Position numbers and translations under genes: made by a program. The notes beneath the pieces are model-generated. The model made no database searches. It saw only the letters and a program-made list of their open reading frames with translations, and was not told where the DNA came from. Source: Flavobacteriaceae bacterium (lineage in GTDB: Bacteria; Bacteroidota; Bacteroidia; Flavobacteriales; Flavobacteriaceae). Taken from it: a stretch of 46,247 bases of DNA. Of the stretch, positions 1 to 8,496 are shown one piece after another. Numbering within the stretch: the first letter of the stretch is position 1; each line of letters opens with the position of its first letter. The DNA is taken from NCBI GenBank assembly GCA_024638225.1, contig JAHEKR010000013.1, positions 1-46,247 on the forward strand, read 5' to 3'.

Positions 1-743
1 GCACCTGTGGCTTCACAAATGGCAGAAATAGCGTTTATTGAGGAAATGCGCTGCGCCAGAAAAGCGTTCGAAGTAAGTTTTGAAAGCTCAGACGACCACA
101 CATTAGTGGTGAGTATTTTCTCTTTTGGAATCCAATTTGCGTATATGTCTACCAGTGTATCGGCCGCCTCTATACCTTCTTTTGTTTGCAAAGAGCCTAC
201 AAGAACTCGATCTGATTTAAATAAATCTTCCATGGCGGTACCCTCCGCTAAAAATTCAGGGTTGGACAGCACGTCAAAGTTCACTCCATTCCCAGTACTA
301 TCCAAAATAGTCTGTATGGTTTCCGCAGTACGTACAGGAAGTGTCGATTTCTCTACAATGATTTTGTCCGTTTTGGCAACTTTGGCTATTTGTCTGGCAC
401 ATAATTCAACGTATTTTAAATCTGCTGCCATGCCTTTGCCCTCGCCATAAGTTTTGGTCGGGGTGTTGACAGCGATAAAAATCATTTCTGATTCTTCAAT
501 GGCCTTGTCAACATCAGTAGAAAAAAATAAATTTTTTCCACGAGTTTGACCAACCACTTCTGAAAGCCCAGGCTCATAAATGGGTAGCTTGGATAAATCG
601 GAGTCGTTCCAAGCAGCGATACGCGCTTCATTGACATCTACAACCGTTACCTTTAGCTTTGGACACTTTAGGGCAATAACAGCCATGGTAGGCCCTCCTA
701 CATAACCGGCTCCGATACAGCAAATATTTTTAATTTTTCTCAT
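1..743 (-). CDS. ugd: UDP-glucose 6-dehydrogenase, N-terminal part (runs off the left edge of the window)
   Basis: Reverse-strand reading from ATG at 743 gives [64 protein letters not shown]..., with the NAD-binding GxGYVG motif and the IxVNTPTK segment typical of UDP-glucose dehydrogenases; open to the window edge. Confidence 0.92.
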   Translation of the reverse strand, partial: MRKIKNICCIGAGYVGGPTMAVIALKCPKLKVTVVDVNEARIAAWNDSDLSKLPIYEPGLSEVVGQTRGKNLFFSTDVDKAIEESEMIFIAVNTPTKTYGEGKGMAADLKYVELCARQIAKVAKTDKIIVEKSTLPVRTAETIQTILDSTGNGVNFDVLSNPEFLAEGTAMEDLFKSDRVLVGSLQTKEGIEAADTLVDIYANWIPKEKILTTNVWSSELSKLTSNAFLAQRISSINAISAICEATG

Positions 744-777
744 CGAGTTTGTTTTTCTCATCGAGTTTGTTTTTCTC
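734..777. repeat. 18-bp tandem duplication TTTTTCTCATCGAGTTTG (2 full copies plus partial third)
   Basis: Copies at 734-751 and 752-769 are identical, followed by TTTTTCTC at 770-777; spans the stop of one gene and the start of the next. Confidence 0.95.
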
Positions 778-1432
778 TTTGACTGACAAAGGTAGGAAGT
801 TTATACACCACCATCAGACCTCCACGATACAAAAGCACTTCACCTGAGCCATTAAATGGCCTTACGACAGGCTCGCCTAAGTGGTCGACCCGCTCAAATC
901 CTCTGTAGCCCTTATACCAAGACTGACTGAGTCCTGCACCAACAAAAGCTTCCAAAGCCCATGAATCGTTAAGTCGCTTTTTGTATCCAAAGGTAAGTCC
1001 ATAAAAGGTTACACGACCAGATTCGTATCTTTCCTTATCTGTGGGTAGTGACCCGCCAGACGAACCACCAGCGGCTTCCTCATAATAATCGTATATGACC
1101 AGATAATTGGGTTTTTGCAGTGTAAACATACCAAAGCCAATATGCGGACCAATGAACCACTTTTCCCTATTGTCTTTTTGATACCAGCGATATTCCAAGA
1201 AAGTCTGTGTTACATGCAAAGGAGTGTCGTTTAAAAGTGGCATTTCGTCCCAAAAGGAGCCTAATACATCCAATTGTATAGCCTTGCGTTCACCGACAGG
1301 AAGCTCAATTCCCACATTGGGTATAAGCAGTAGGGCAGAAGCGGCATTAAACTTAACCTCAACTTGTGAAAAGCTTAAATGGCAAAAGCAAGCCGTTAAA
1401 ATAAGCAGTATTAATTTAAATTTTGTTTCCAA
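758..1432 (-). CDS. Exported outer-membrane-type protein, DUF3575-like
   Basis: 224 aa ORF with signal peptide ([23 protein letters not shown]) and beta-rich pattern ([19 protein letters not shown]..., [20 protein letters not shown]). Confidence 0.6.
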   Translation of the reverse strand: METKFKLILLILTACFCHLSFSQVEVKFNAASALLLIPNVGIELPVGERKAIQLDVLGSFWDEMPLLNDTPLHVTQTFLEYRWYQKDNREKWFIGPHIGFGMFTLQKPNYLVIYDYYEEAAGGSSGGSLPTDKERYESGRVTFYGLTFGYKKRLNDSWALEAFVGAGLSQSWYKGYRGFERVDHLGEPVVRPFNGSGEVLLYRGGLMVVYKLPTFVSQREKQTR

Positions 1433-1462
1433 ATCAATTCAAAAGAAGCGTTCGATTTTTTC

Positions 1463-1536
1463 ACGGCTTCGCCGTTGTGACTCACATCACAGTTCGTACG
1501 TTATAATGTTATTTTCGATACTTAGCGCATCGAAAA
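1463..1536. repeat. Cluster of three short inverted repeats downstream of / overlapping the stop of the NusG-like gene
   Basis: ACGGC-TTC-GCCGT (1463-1475), TGTGA-n6-TCACA (1476-1491), TTTTCGAT-n9-ATCGAAAA (1512-1536). Confidence 0.7.
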
Positions 1537-2049
1537 GCTGACGGTCATGCTTGCGTTGGCTAATTGTACCCAACACTCATTACCGCTAATTTTTTCAACT
1601 TTACCTTTATGTTGAAGAACGGGCACATCAATGGTGTCTCCAATCCGTATGTGATTTTGTTTAACCTCGTATTTTCCGTTGAGAAACTGAGCCAATAGCG
1701 TTACTTCTTTGTCCAAAACTTTAGCGCGTTTTTCCTTGTAGGACATAAAACCCAAAACTCCCTTAGAGGAAAATAAATGTTCCTTAGAATAGGTTCCTTC
1801 TTTAACTAAAATCATGCCGGGTAACGCAGGCTTTAGGACTGTTTTTTTACGATCGCTCCATTGGCGTATTACTGTTTGCGTTGGACACCAGGCCTCAACT
1901 CCTTGGCTGATGAGTTGTTGTGCAACCTTTTTTTCAGCCCTAGACATGGTGTATAGCACATGCCAAATAGGCTTTATGGCTGTGGTTGTCGGATTTTTGG
2001 TTTTTTGGGTGAGCATAAAAATATTCACATTGTATAAAGAAAGCTGCAA
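1522..2049 (-). CDS. NusG-family transcription antiterminator, UpxY-like
   Basis: WHVLYTMSRAEKKVAQQLISQGVEAWCPTQTVIRQWSDRKKTVLKPALPGMILVKE (NGN domain) followed by a KOW-like C-terminal region; genomic context next to polysaccharide genes. The true start may be internal to the ORF. Confidence 0.85.
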   Translation of the reverse strand: MQLSLYNVNIFMLTQKTKNPTTTAIKPIWHVLYTMSRAEKKVAQQLISQGVEAWCPTQTVIRQWSDRKKTVLKPALPGMILVKEGTYSKEHLFSSKGVLGFMSYKEKRAKVLDKEVTLLAQFLNGKYEVKQNHIRIGDTIDVPVLQHKGKVEKISGNECWVQLANASMTVSFSMR

Positions 2050-2105
2050 AAATAATTCGTTAGAATCACTTAAGTAGCAGCTAAATATAATCTCATTTTA
2101 AAATT

Positions 2106-3437
2106 TTAACGAATAAACACATGTGCTTTTTGTGTGTAATAGATGATTACACGTTGATCTTTTTCATCTTTTTTTGATTCTATAAAGTCTTTGACGTTTA
2201 ATATTTTATATATTTTCTTGTTCACTTTTTTTATTGTGTCGTTTTTAATTTTATTGTTATGAGGATAACTTAAAGTACTGCTTTCTACTAGATCATACAT
2301 CCGTTGTGAACTTACTGTATCATTTACTATTATTTCTTGTAGGATCCGTTTTTCTTTTCCCGTTAGGTGATAACTGACACCTTTATAACGTATTCCGAGC
2401 TCGGATATTTTAGGTGACTGATTTCGTTTATAACGAAGAAAAATAACAATAGCTGCGATTAAAGCTATTGTAATCAATGCTGTGTTGTACAATCCGCTGA
2501 ACAAAGTTGCCGTGTTGTAATAAATAGACTTTGGATTTTTAATATTCAGACTTGGTATTTCATTGCTTAATCCTATGCTTATAATGGAATCCCCCAAAAC
2601 ATTGAAGAGCTTGTTTTGATGAATTACAGCACTCTTCCCAAAAAGAGTAAAAGTTGAATTGTTTTTTTGGAATTGCTCAAATTTATTGTTTTCTAAATCA
2701 ACGAGGACTAATTCATTTTCCTTTGAAGTAGTGCCAATCAACAAGCCTGATTGTAGAACTTTGTGTCTATCTAAATTCGGAATATTGGAGACACCCATAT
2801 CTTGCCAAGTTTTACTATTGAAATCGAACTTCCAGACATTAATATTTCGCGCTTTTTTAACTCCAGTAAAATTGTCAATAAGTTCACCTTGCAATACAAA
2901 AAGCTTATCTTCTTTGGTTAAAACTCCAATAGAATTTGAAAGTCCTGGCGGTAATGGTCCTTTATTTGTTTTGTAAAACTCCCATTGTTTGCTGGAATTG
3001 CTGAAATAACTAAAAAAATTGCGATTACTCCAGTAACCATACCCTCCAAACTTAAATATGGTGTCATTTCGTTCAAATACATGACTTTGATTCGTCATGC
3101 TGTGCTTATACGACAAATCTATTCTTCTGAGCGTATCATTGGTAGATTCATATACAAAACCATGGGGAATTGATACAATTTTTACCTGTTTGTTAGGCCG
3201 TTCAAAAAAGGCATAGTAATCTCTATTTTTATTGAAATCAGTGTCATCGGAAATATGCTTTGGTATATAAATACTGTTAATTAGTTCTCCTTTAGTAGAA
3301 ACTGTATTTATTTTATGCGTGTCATTGTCTAGAAAAAAATAAACCTCGTTGTTGTTGGCAATATTGTTCCCAAAGGGAAAAGAGTCGCTTTGCAAGAGTC
3401 CAAGTGTAGTCTGAAGTGCGAATAGAAAGTATATCAT
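2106..3437 (-). CDS. Predicted membrane-spanning regulator: signal peptide, kelch/beta-propeller-like extracytoplasmic domain, one TM helix, C-terminal winged-helix-like domain
   Basis: 443 aa. Repeated W/F-containing beta blocks (FKFGGYGYWSNRNFFSYFSNSSKQWEFY; NVWKFDFNSKTWQDM), TM segment TALITIALIAAIVIFL, then LTGKEKRILQEIIVNDTVSSQRMYDLVES...NDTIKKVNKKIYKILN...QRVIIYY resembling OmpR-type wHTH topology. Confidence 0.6.
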   Translation of the reverse strand: MIYFLFALQTTLGLLQSDSFPFGNNIANNNEVYFFLDNDTHKINTVSTKGELINSIYIPKHISDDTDFNKNRDYYAFFERPNKQVKIVSIPHGFVYESTNDTLRRIDLSYKHSMTNQSHVFERNDTIFKFGGYGYWSNRNFFSYFSNSSKQWEFYKTNKGPLPPGLSNSIGVLTKEDKLFVLQGELIDNFTGVKKARNINVWKFDFNSKTWQDMGVSNIPNLDRHKVLQSGLLIGTTSKENELVLVDLENNKFEQFQKNNSTFTLFGKSAVIHQNKLFNVLGDSIISIGLSNEIPSLNIKNPKSIYYNTATLFSGLYNTALITIALIAAIVIFLRYKRNQSPKISELGIRYKGVSYHLTGKEKRILQEIIVNDTVSSQRMYDLVESSTLSYPHNNKIKNDTIKKVNKKIYKILNVKDFIESKKDEKDQRVIIYYTQKAHVFIR

Positions 3438-3511
3438 CTTTTGTGTAAAAATTCGATATTTTGGCTAAAAATAATTAATATTGTTCACATAATAATAAAT
3501 ATAGAATAATA

Positions 3512-4624
3512 TTGTTTAGTTTTTTCTTTAGTGTTGTTTACTTCTCTGGCGGATTGGTTGTCTCCTACCTTATTCTCGATAGTATTAGAAAGTTTATTCG
3601 CACGTTTAATCTATTTGCTCCCAGTAAGTTAAGAGACTTGCACAGCAAGCCTATCCCATCCTTTATTGGCGTAGGCTTTATTGTTCTTTTTTTATTGGGC
3701 ACTTTTTTTTATTCCAAACTCATTGATATTCACATTGATTACAGCGTCTTTTTGTTATGTTTATTGATCATCACTTTGATTGGGGTTCGCGACGATTTAC
3801 TTGAAATAAGCTCAAAAGAAAAACTTCTATTTCAATTAATAGTCATAAACATACTCTTGTATGCAAATCAGCATCTAGTCATTGATCATTTACATGGGTT
3901 TTTAGGGATTTACGAGATCCCATTTTACTTTAGTTATTTTTTTACTTGTTTTATCGGAGTAGCTGTAATTAATTCATTTAATTTAATTGATGGTATTGAT
4001 GGTAATGCTGGAGTTAACGCACTTATTTCTTTTGTTTTATTTGCTGTGATTTTTTGGACTATAGAAAATCAGGCTTTTTTGGGTATATGCATTTTGATGT
4101 CCTCCTTGGTTTTAGGATATCTTTTTATAAATCTTAGAAGAGTAAAAAAGGGATTCATGGGTGATACAGGTTCTTTATTTATTGGATTCATGATTTTTGT
4201 TATGACCCTATTGTTAATGAATTCTGAATCCGTTTTTTTGGCAAATATTTTACCTTCAAAGTCAGTACTTCCACTGGCTCCTCTATCCATTTTTATTTTA
4301 CCTATTCTTGATACACTTAGTGTTTACAGTTACCGAATTAAGATTGGTAGAAGTCCTTTTAGCCCTGACAATTATCACTTACACCATTTGGCGTTAAAAC
4401 TATTTAGTAGGCACCATTTTACGGCTGCTTTGTTTCTCAACGGATTTGTAATTTCTTTTTGTTTGCTATTTGCCTTACTTTCCTTTAACACACCCCCTCT
4501 TATATCTATTAGTTTGTATTTTGCCTTCGTGTTTTTATTGGTTGTTTATTCCAATCGGATCCGTACCAAAATTCGGAGAAGACTTGGAAAAAAAGCAAGT
4601 GATGTTGTTGTTTTTGAGGACTAA
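3512..4624 (+). CDS. MraY/WecA-family undecaprenyl-phosphate sugar-1-phosphate transferase
   Basis: Multi-TM protein with LRDLHSKPIPSFIGVGF, GVRDDLLEISSKEKLLFQL, NSFNLIDGIDGNAG, FMGDTGSLFIGF and DNYHLHHL motifs. The ORF opens with TTG; no in-frame ATG nearby. Confidence 0.9.
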   Translation: MFSFFFSVVYFSGGLVVSYLILDSIRKFIRTFNLFAPSKLRDLHSKPIPSFIGVGFIVLFLLGTFFYSKLIDIHIDYSVFLLCLLIITLIGVRDDLLEISSKEKLLFQLIVINILLYANQHLVIDHLHGFLGIYEIPFYFSYFFTCFIGVAVINSFNLIDGIDGNAGVNALISFVLFAVIFWTIENQAFLGICILMSSLVLGYLFINLRRVKKGFMGDTGSLFIGFMIFVMTLLLMNSESVFLANILPSKSVLPLAPLSIFILPILDTLSVYSYRIKIGRSPFSPDNYHLHHLALKLFSRHHFTAALFLNGFVISFCLLFALLSFNTPPLISISLYFAFVFLLVVYSNRIRTKIRRRLGKKASDVVVFED

Positions 4625-4803
4625 ACCGTTCCTATTTTTTTGAACTTTTGATAAGCTAATTTTGAAATAGTCCCTATGGTATAGGTGCTCCAAAAGGGCA
4701 ATGCAGCTTAGCACGTATTCTTATTTTTTCCGTTGACTTACAGTAGATTCAGAAGTGCTCGTTTTGTTTTTTTTGTATATTTCAATACCCTAAAATCTAA
4801 AAT

Positions 4804-5457
4804 ATGCATCTAAAGAATTTCACCAAGCAGTATCGCTTGCATTTGCTTCCTGCTGCCCATACTCGCATCATACTCGGAAACCTTGTCTGGAAGCCCTTTT
4901 TGGGCAGTCCCAAGTACAGTCATCCTGGCATGCCTAACCATATCGGAAATGCACTTTATGACCTTGGGATCATCAATAAATCAAAATGGCAGCACTTACT
5001 TCAAAATCTTGATATGGCCATGTGTGAAAATGCCAAACTTGCCAATATTAAGATTCAACAAGCACACGAGGTTTCCGCTTCTATGCTTGAAAATATAGGT
5101 TTAGGCTTTGAGCATGCCTATGTACTTGAGTCTTCAATCTCAAAGGTATGCGCCAAAGTAATGGACAACAGCATGCGGGTGTTATTAGATAATTATCTAG
5201 AACAAGTAAGTGACAACTTGCTACGCGCATTGTTTCGAAACCCACGTAAGGTCTACCTCATTACGGAATTATATTACGGTTCTGTAACATTAAAAGTAGA
5301 AAAGAAACACGAAATGTCATTCGAAAGTAGATTAGCAGCGACCCAATGGCCGGTGCAAGCAGATCTAAAAGGCGAAAAGAATCACGAGTACGTATTTGCC
5401 AATAATGAAGTCCCTTTTGCATACAAAATGGAACGTATCAAGGGGTTTAATGGGTGA
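4804..5457 (+). CDS. Conserved-looking hypothetical protein, no family assigned
   Basis: 217 aa intact ORF with ATG start, separated from neighbours by non-coding DNA; sequence MHLKNFTKQYRLHLLPAAHTRIILGNLVWKPFLGSPKYSHPGMPNHI...RKVYLITELYYGSVTLKVEKK... Confidence 0.75.
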   Translation: MHLKNFTKQYRLHLLPAAHTRIILGNLVWKPFLGSPKYSHPGMPNHIGNALYDLGIINKSKWQHLLQNLDMAMCENAKLANIKIQQAHEVSASMLENIGLGFEHAYVLESSISKVCAKVMDNSMRVLLDNYLEQVSDNLLRALFRNPRKVYLITELYYGSVTLKVEKKHEMSFESRLAATQWPVQADLKGEKNHEYVFANNEVPFAYKMERIKGFNG

Positions 5458-5499
5458 GTGTTTTTTTAGATTTGGTTTTATTGGTAGTAAAATCAAAGG

Positions 5500-6171
5500 T
5501 TATAGTAAGTCAGGGCGTTTCTCTTTTGTTCGCTTTAGGGCTTCTTTCTCTCGCCATGCTTCTACCTTGGGTGTATTTCCCGAAGTGAGTACATCGGGCA
5601 CCTTATTTCCCTTATAGTCTGCAGGACGTGTGTAGACAGGCGGCGCTAAAAGCCCATCTTGAAACGAGTCCGTTAGCGCAGAGGTTTCGTTACCCAATAC
5701 ACCTGGAACCAAGCGTATAAGGCTATCGCAAAGCACTGCAGCAGCTAGCTCACCACCCGACAATACATAATCACCAATCGAAATCTCGTGTGTGACATAC
5801 AAATCGCGAACACGTTGGTCTACTCCTTTGTAATGACCACACAAAACAATGATATTGGTCAATAAGGACAATTTGTTTGCCATCCCTTGGTCCAATACAT
5901 TTCCGTCGGGTGTCATGTAAATAACCGCATCGTAATCACGTGCTGCCTTTAATTGAGCTATACATTTGTCAATTGGTTCAATCATCAGCACCATACCCGC
6001 ACCACCACCATAGGGATAATCGTCTACTTGCTTGTAGTTATTTGCACTGTAATCGCGGAGGTTGTGAAAATGTACGGACACCAAGCCTGCGTCTTGAGCT
6101 CGCTTCATGATCGATTCAGCAAAAGGGCTGCGCATCAAGTCGGGAACTACGCTAATGATATCTATCCGCAT
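5500..6171 (-). CDS. trmD: tRNA (guanine-N1)-methyltransferase
   Basis: MRIDIISVVPDL, DDYPYGGGAGMVLMIEPI, LCGHYKGVDQRV, EISIGDYVLSGGELAA: diagnostic TrmD motifs. Confidence 0.97.
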   Translation of the reverse strand: MRIDIISVVPDLMRSPFAESIMKRAQDAGLVSVHFHNLRDYSANNYKQVDDYPYGGGAGMVLMIEPIDKCIAQLKAARDYDAVIYMTPDGNVLDQGMANKLSLLTNIIVLCGHYKGVDQRVRDLYVTHEISIGDYVLSGGELAAAVLCDSLIRLVPGVLGNETSALTDSFQDGLLAPPVYTRPADYKGNKVPDVLTSGNTPKVEAWREKEALKRTKEKRPDLL

Positions 6172-6215
6172 AACGCAAAGATAGGGAACTACTCTATAGA
6201 CAAGCTTAACGAGCC

Positions 6216-7604
6216 TTATTCAAAAATAAAGCGCATTTTTTCTTTGTCTTTGTTCAAAAACTCAACCTCGTAAATATAGTCCTCGTCTAAGGCGTCAACA
6301 TCATCCACGTTTTTCAATTCATTCCCATTAATTGATAACAGCACATCCCCATCGGAAACCCCACGGTTGTACAAGCGTCTGTTTTCGACTGCTGCAACTT
6401 TGACTCCCTTTTTAAGCCCAAATTCTTTGGCTTCTTCTTTGGTCAAGTTCCGTAACCGCATGCCGTAGTAATTAACATAGGGCGTACGCATCAGCTTGAC
6501 TGAAACCACTTGTTCTTTTCCATCGCGCAAAAATCGAACACTGACTGTCTCTCCAGGTCGTTTGGATCCCAGATAGCCTGTTAGATCTGCAAAACTGTTG
6601 ATTTCAGCCTTATCTACACGAATAATGACATCTGTTTCTCTAATTCCAGCTAGTGCTGCACCCATGGATGCATCAACCCCAGCAACATAAAAACCTTCAG
6701 TTTCTTCAATTCCGAGTTCCTCGGCAATACGCGCGTTTAGCCCACTTCCACTAACACCCAAGAGCGCTTTTTGAACATTTCCGTATTCCAGTATATCTTC
6801 GTAAATCTTACGCGCAATGTTGCTGGGCACGGCAAATGAATACCCGATAAAAGTTCCCATTCCATTGCTGCTGATAGCCGTGTTGATACCGATGAGGTCT
6901 CCGTGAAGATTTACTAACGCACCCCCACTATTTCCCGAGTTTACTGCGGCATCTGTTTGTATAAAGGATTGATTTTTTCGGTCGTAATCATTCAAATCTC
7001 GTGATTTTGCACTGATGATTCCAGCTGTTACAGTAGAGTTGAGGTTAAATGGATTGCCGACTGCAAGTACCCATTCGCCCACTCGCGTAATATCGGAGTT
7101 GGCAAAGCGCACGTATGGGAAGGATTGGGCTCCTTTAATTTTAAGCACGGCTATATCGGCATTTTCGTCACTTCCAATGAGTTCTGCTTCGTACACTTTG
7201 TTGTTGTTGGTGGTTACCTGTAGCTCGCTTGCCCCTTCGATGACGTGATTGTTGGTAATGATGTAGCCGTTTTCAGAGACAATGACACCTGAACCCATGC
7301 CAATTAGTGGGTATTCGCGTTGTGTCCCGCCATAAAAATAATCCCAGATACTAGAGGGCTGACGGCTTTTGGACATGCCTTTGTTGGTAATGTGTACCAC
7401 GGCATCGATTGTTTTTTCAGCTGCTGATGTAAAATCAGTACTCAAGGCACGAATGGGGACTGCAGGCGTCGTAAAATTGGTGTTAACCACCTGGGCAGTC
7501 GGTTGTTGATAACTTGGCTGTATGGGTTGTGTCTGGCCAAAAACCCAAAGAGCAATCAACGCTGCTCCAAAGGCTACGGCAGTGTATTTAAGGATTGATT
7601 TCAT
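6216..7604 (-). CDS. HtrA/DegQ-type periplasmic serine protease with PDZ domains
   Basis: Catalytic motifs NNHVIEG, NADIAVLKI and GNSGGALVN followed by PDZ-like regions; N-terminal signal/TM segment. Confidence 0.95.
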   Translation of the reverse strand: MKSILKYTAVAFGAALIALWVFGQTQPIQPSYQQPTAQVVNTNFTTPAVPIRALSTDFTSAAEKTIDAVVHITNKGMSKSRQPSSIWDYFYGGTQREYPLIGMGSGVIVSENGYIITNNHVIEGASELQVTTNNNKVYEAELIGSDENADIAVLKIKGAQSFPYVRFANSDITRVGEWVLAVGNPFNLNSTVTAGIISAKSRDLNDYDRKNQSFIQTDAAVNSGNSGGALVNLHGDLIGINTAISSNGMGTFIGYSFAVPSNIARKIYEDILEYGNVQKALLGVSGSGLNARIAEELGIEETEGFYVAGVDASMGAALAGIRETDVIIRVDKAEINSFADLTGYLGSKRPGETVSVRFLRDGKEQVVSVKLMRTPYVNYYGMRLRNLTKEEAKEFGLKKGVKVAAVENRRLYNRGVSDGDVLLSINGNELKNVDDVDALDEDYIYEVEFLNKDKEKMRFIFE

Positions 7605-7702
7605 AATGCTTTATTTTTTAACAGAACAAAAATAAGAGCTAATTCGATGAGTAAAAAGAGGTTTAACGCATTTTTAACAGCCTCTAACCATGGCGAAATG
7701 GC

Positions 7703-7710
7703 TATATTTG
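7703..7710 (+). promoter_or_regulatory. Bacteroidota -7 box TATATTTG, 3 nt upstream of the dapF ATG
   Basis: Exact match to TAnnTTTG directly preceding CAC-ATG. Confidence 0.5.
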
Positions 7711-7713
7711 CAC

Positions 7714-8496
7714 ATGCTTTTTCCGTTTTTAAAATACCAGGGAACTGGAAACGATTTTGTGCTTATGGATAATCGTACAGGGCATTTCCCTATCGATAAT
7801 CACCAAGTTATAGCCCAAATATGTCACCGAAACTTCGGAGTTGGTTCGGACGGATTCATCCTCATTGAAAGTTCCGACACCGCTGATTTTTTTATGCGTT
7901 ATTTTAATGCAGATGGGCATGAAGGTAGTTTGTGTGGTAACGGTTCACGTTGTGCCATTCAATACGCCAAAACCCTTGGAATCGTTTCGGCTAAAGTTGT
8001 TTTTGAAGCCTCAGATGGTATTCATCAAGCTCATTTTGTTGGAGATGATGTTGCACTTTCGTTGCATCCGCTGACTCATTGGGAGCTTCGTGAAACTGCT
8101 ATTTTCATGGATACGGGCTCACCACATCACATTCTTTTTGTCGATGATCTTTCTGCCGTTGATGTGCCAAAGTTAGGTGCTTCAATCGCTCATGGCGCTC
8201 CGTATTTTTCAGATGGCACTAATGTTAATTTTGTTTCGCTTATCGATGCCAACACGATCGAGGTACGTACTTTCGAGCGTGGAGTTGAGGCCGAGACTTT
8301 GTCATGTGGAACTGGTGTTACTGCCGCTGCAATTGCAACGCATATTAGTGCTCGTACGCGTTCCACTAGTCTTGTAATTCAGACGCGTGGGGGTTTACTA
8401 AAAGTGTCTTTTTCTCCATCCGAAAAGGGGTATAAGGATATAGTGCTGCAAGGACCTGCAAACTATGTTTATAAAGGAAACTGGGAATATATATGA
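7714..8496 (+). CDS. dapF: Diaminopimelate epimerase
   Basis: FLKYQGTGNDFVLMDN, GHEGSLCGNGSRCA, ERGVEAETLSCGTGVTAAA; likely start at 7714 within the 7690-8496 ORF. Confidence 0.96.
   Translation: MLFPFLKYQGTGNDFVLMDNRTGHFPIDNHQVIAQICHRNFGVGSDGFILIESSDTADFFMRYFNADGHEGSLCGNGSRCAIQYAKTLGIVSAKVVFEASDGIHQAHFVGDDVALSLHPLTHWELRETAIFMDTGSPHHILFVDDLSAVDVPKLGASIAHGAPYFSDGTNVNFVSLIDANTIEVRTFERGVEAETLSCGTGVTAAAIATHISARTRSTSLVIQTRGGLLKVSFSPSEKGYKDIVLQGPANYVYKGNWEYI

Noticed and set aside
7-450. 147-aa + strand ORF at the left edge
   Set aside because: Antisense to the ugd coding region, which has clear UDP-glucose dehydrogenase motifs.
1224-1541. 105-aa + strand ORF across the DUF3575/NusG-like junction
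   Set aside because: Antisense to the DUF3575-like CDS and the intergenic repeats; no protein-like features.
6216-7604. HtrA protease as the activating partner of a gasdermin-like 4804-5457 protein
   Set aside because: Separated by trmD, on the opposite strand to 4804-5457, and a typical housekeeping HtrA; no evidence of functional pairing.
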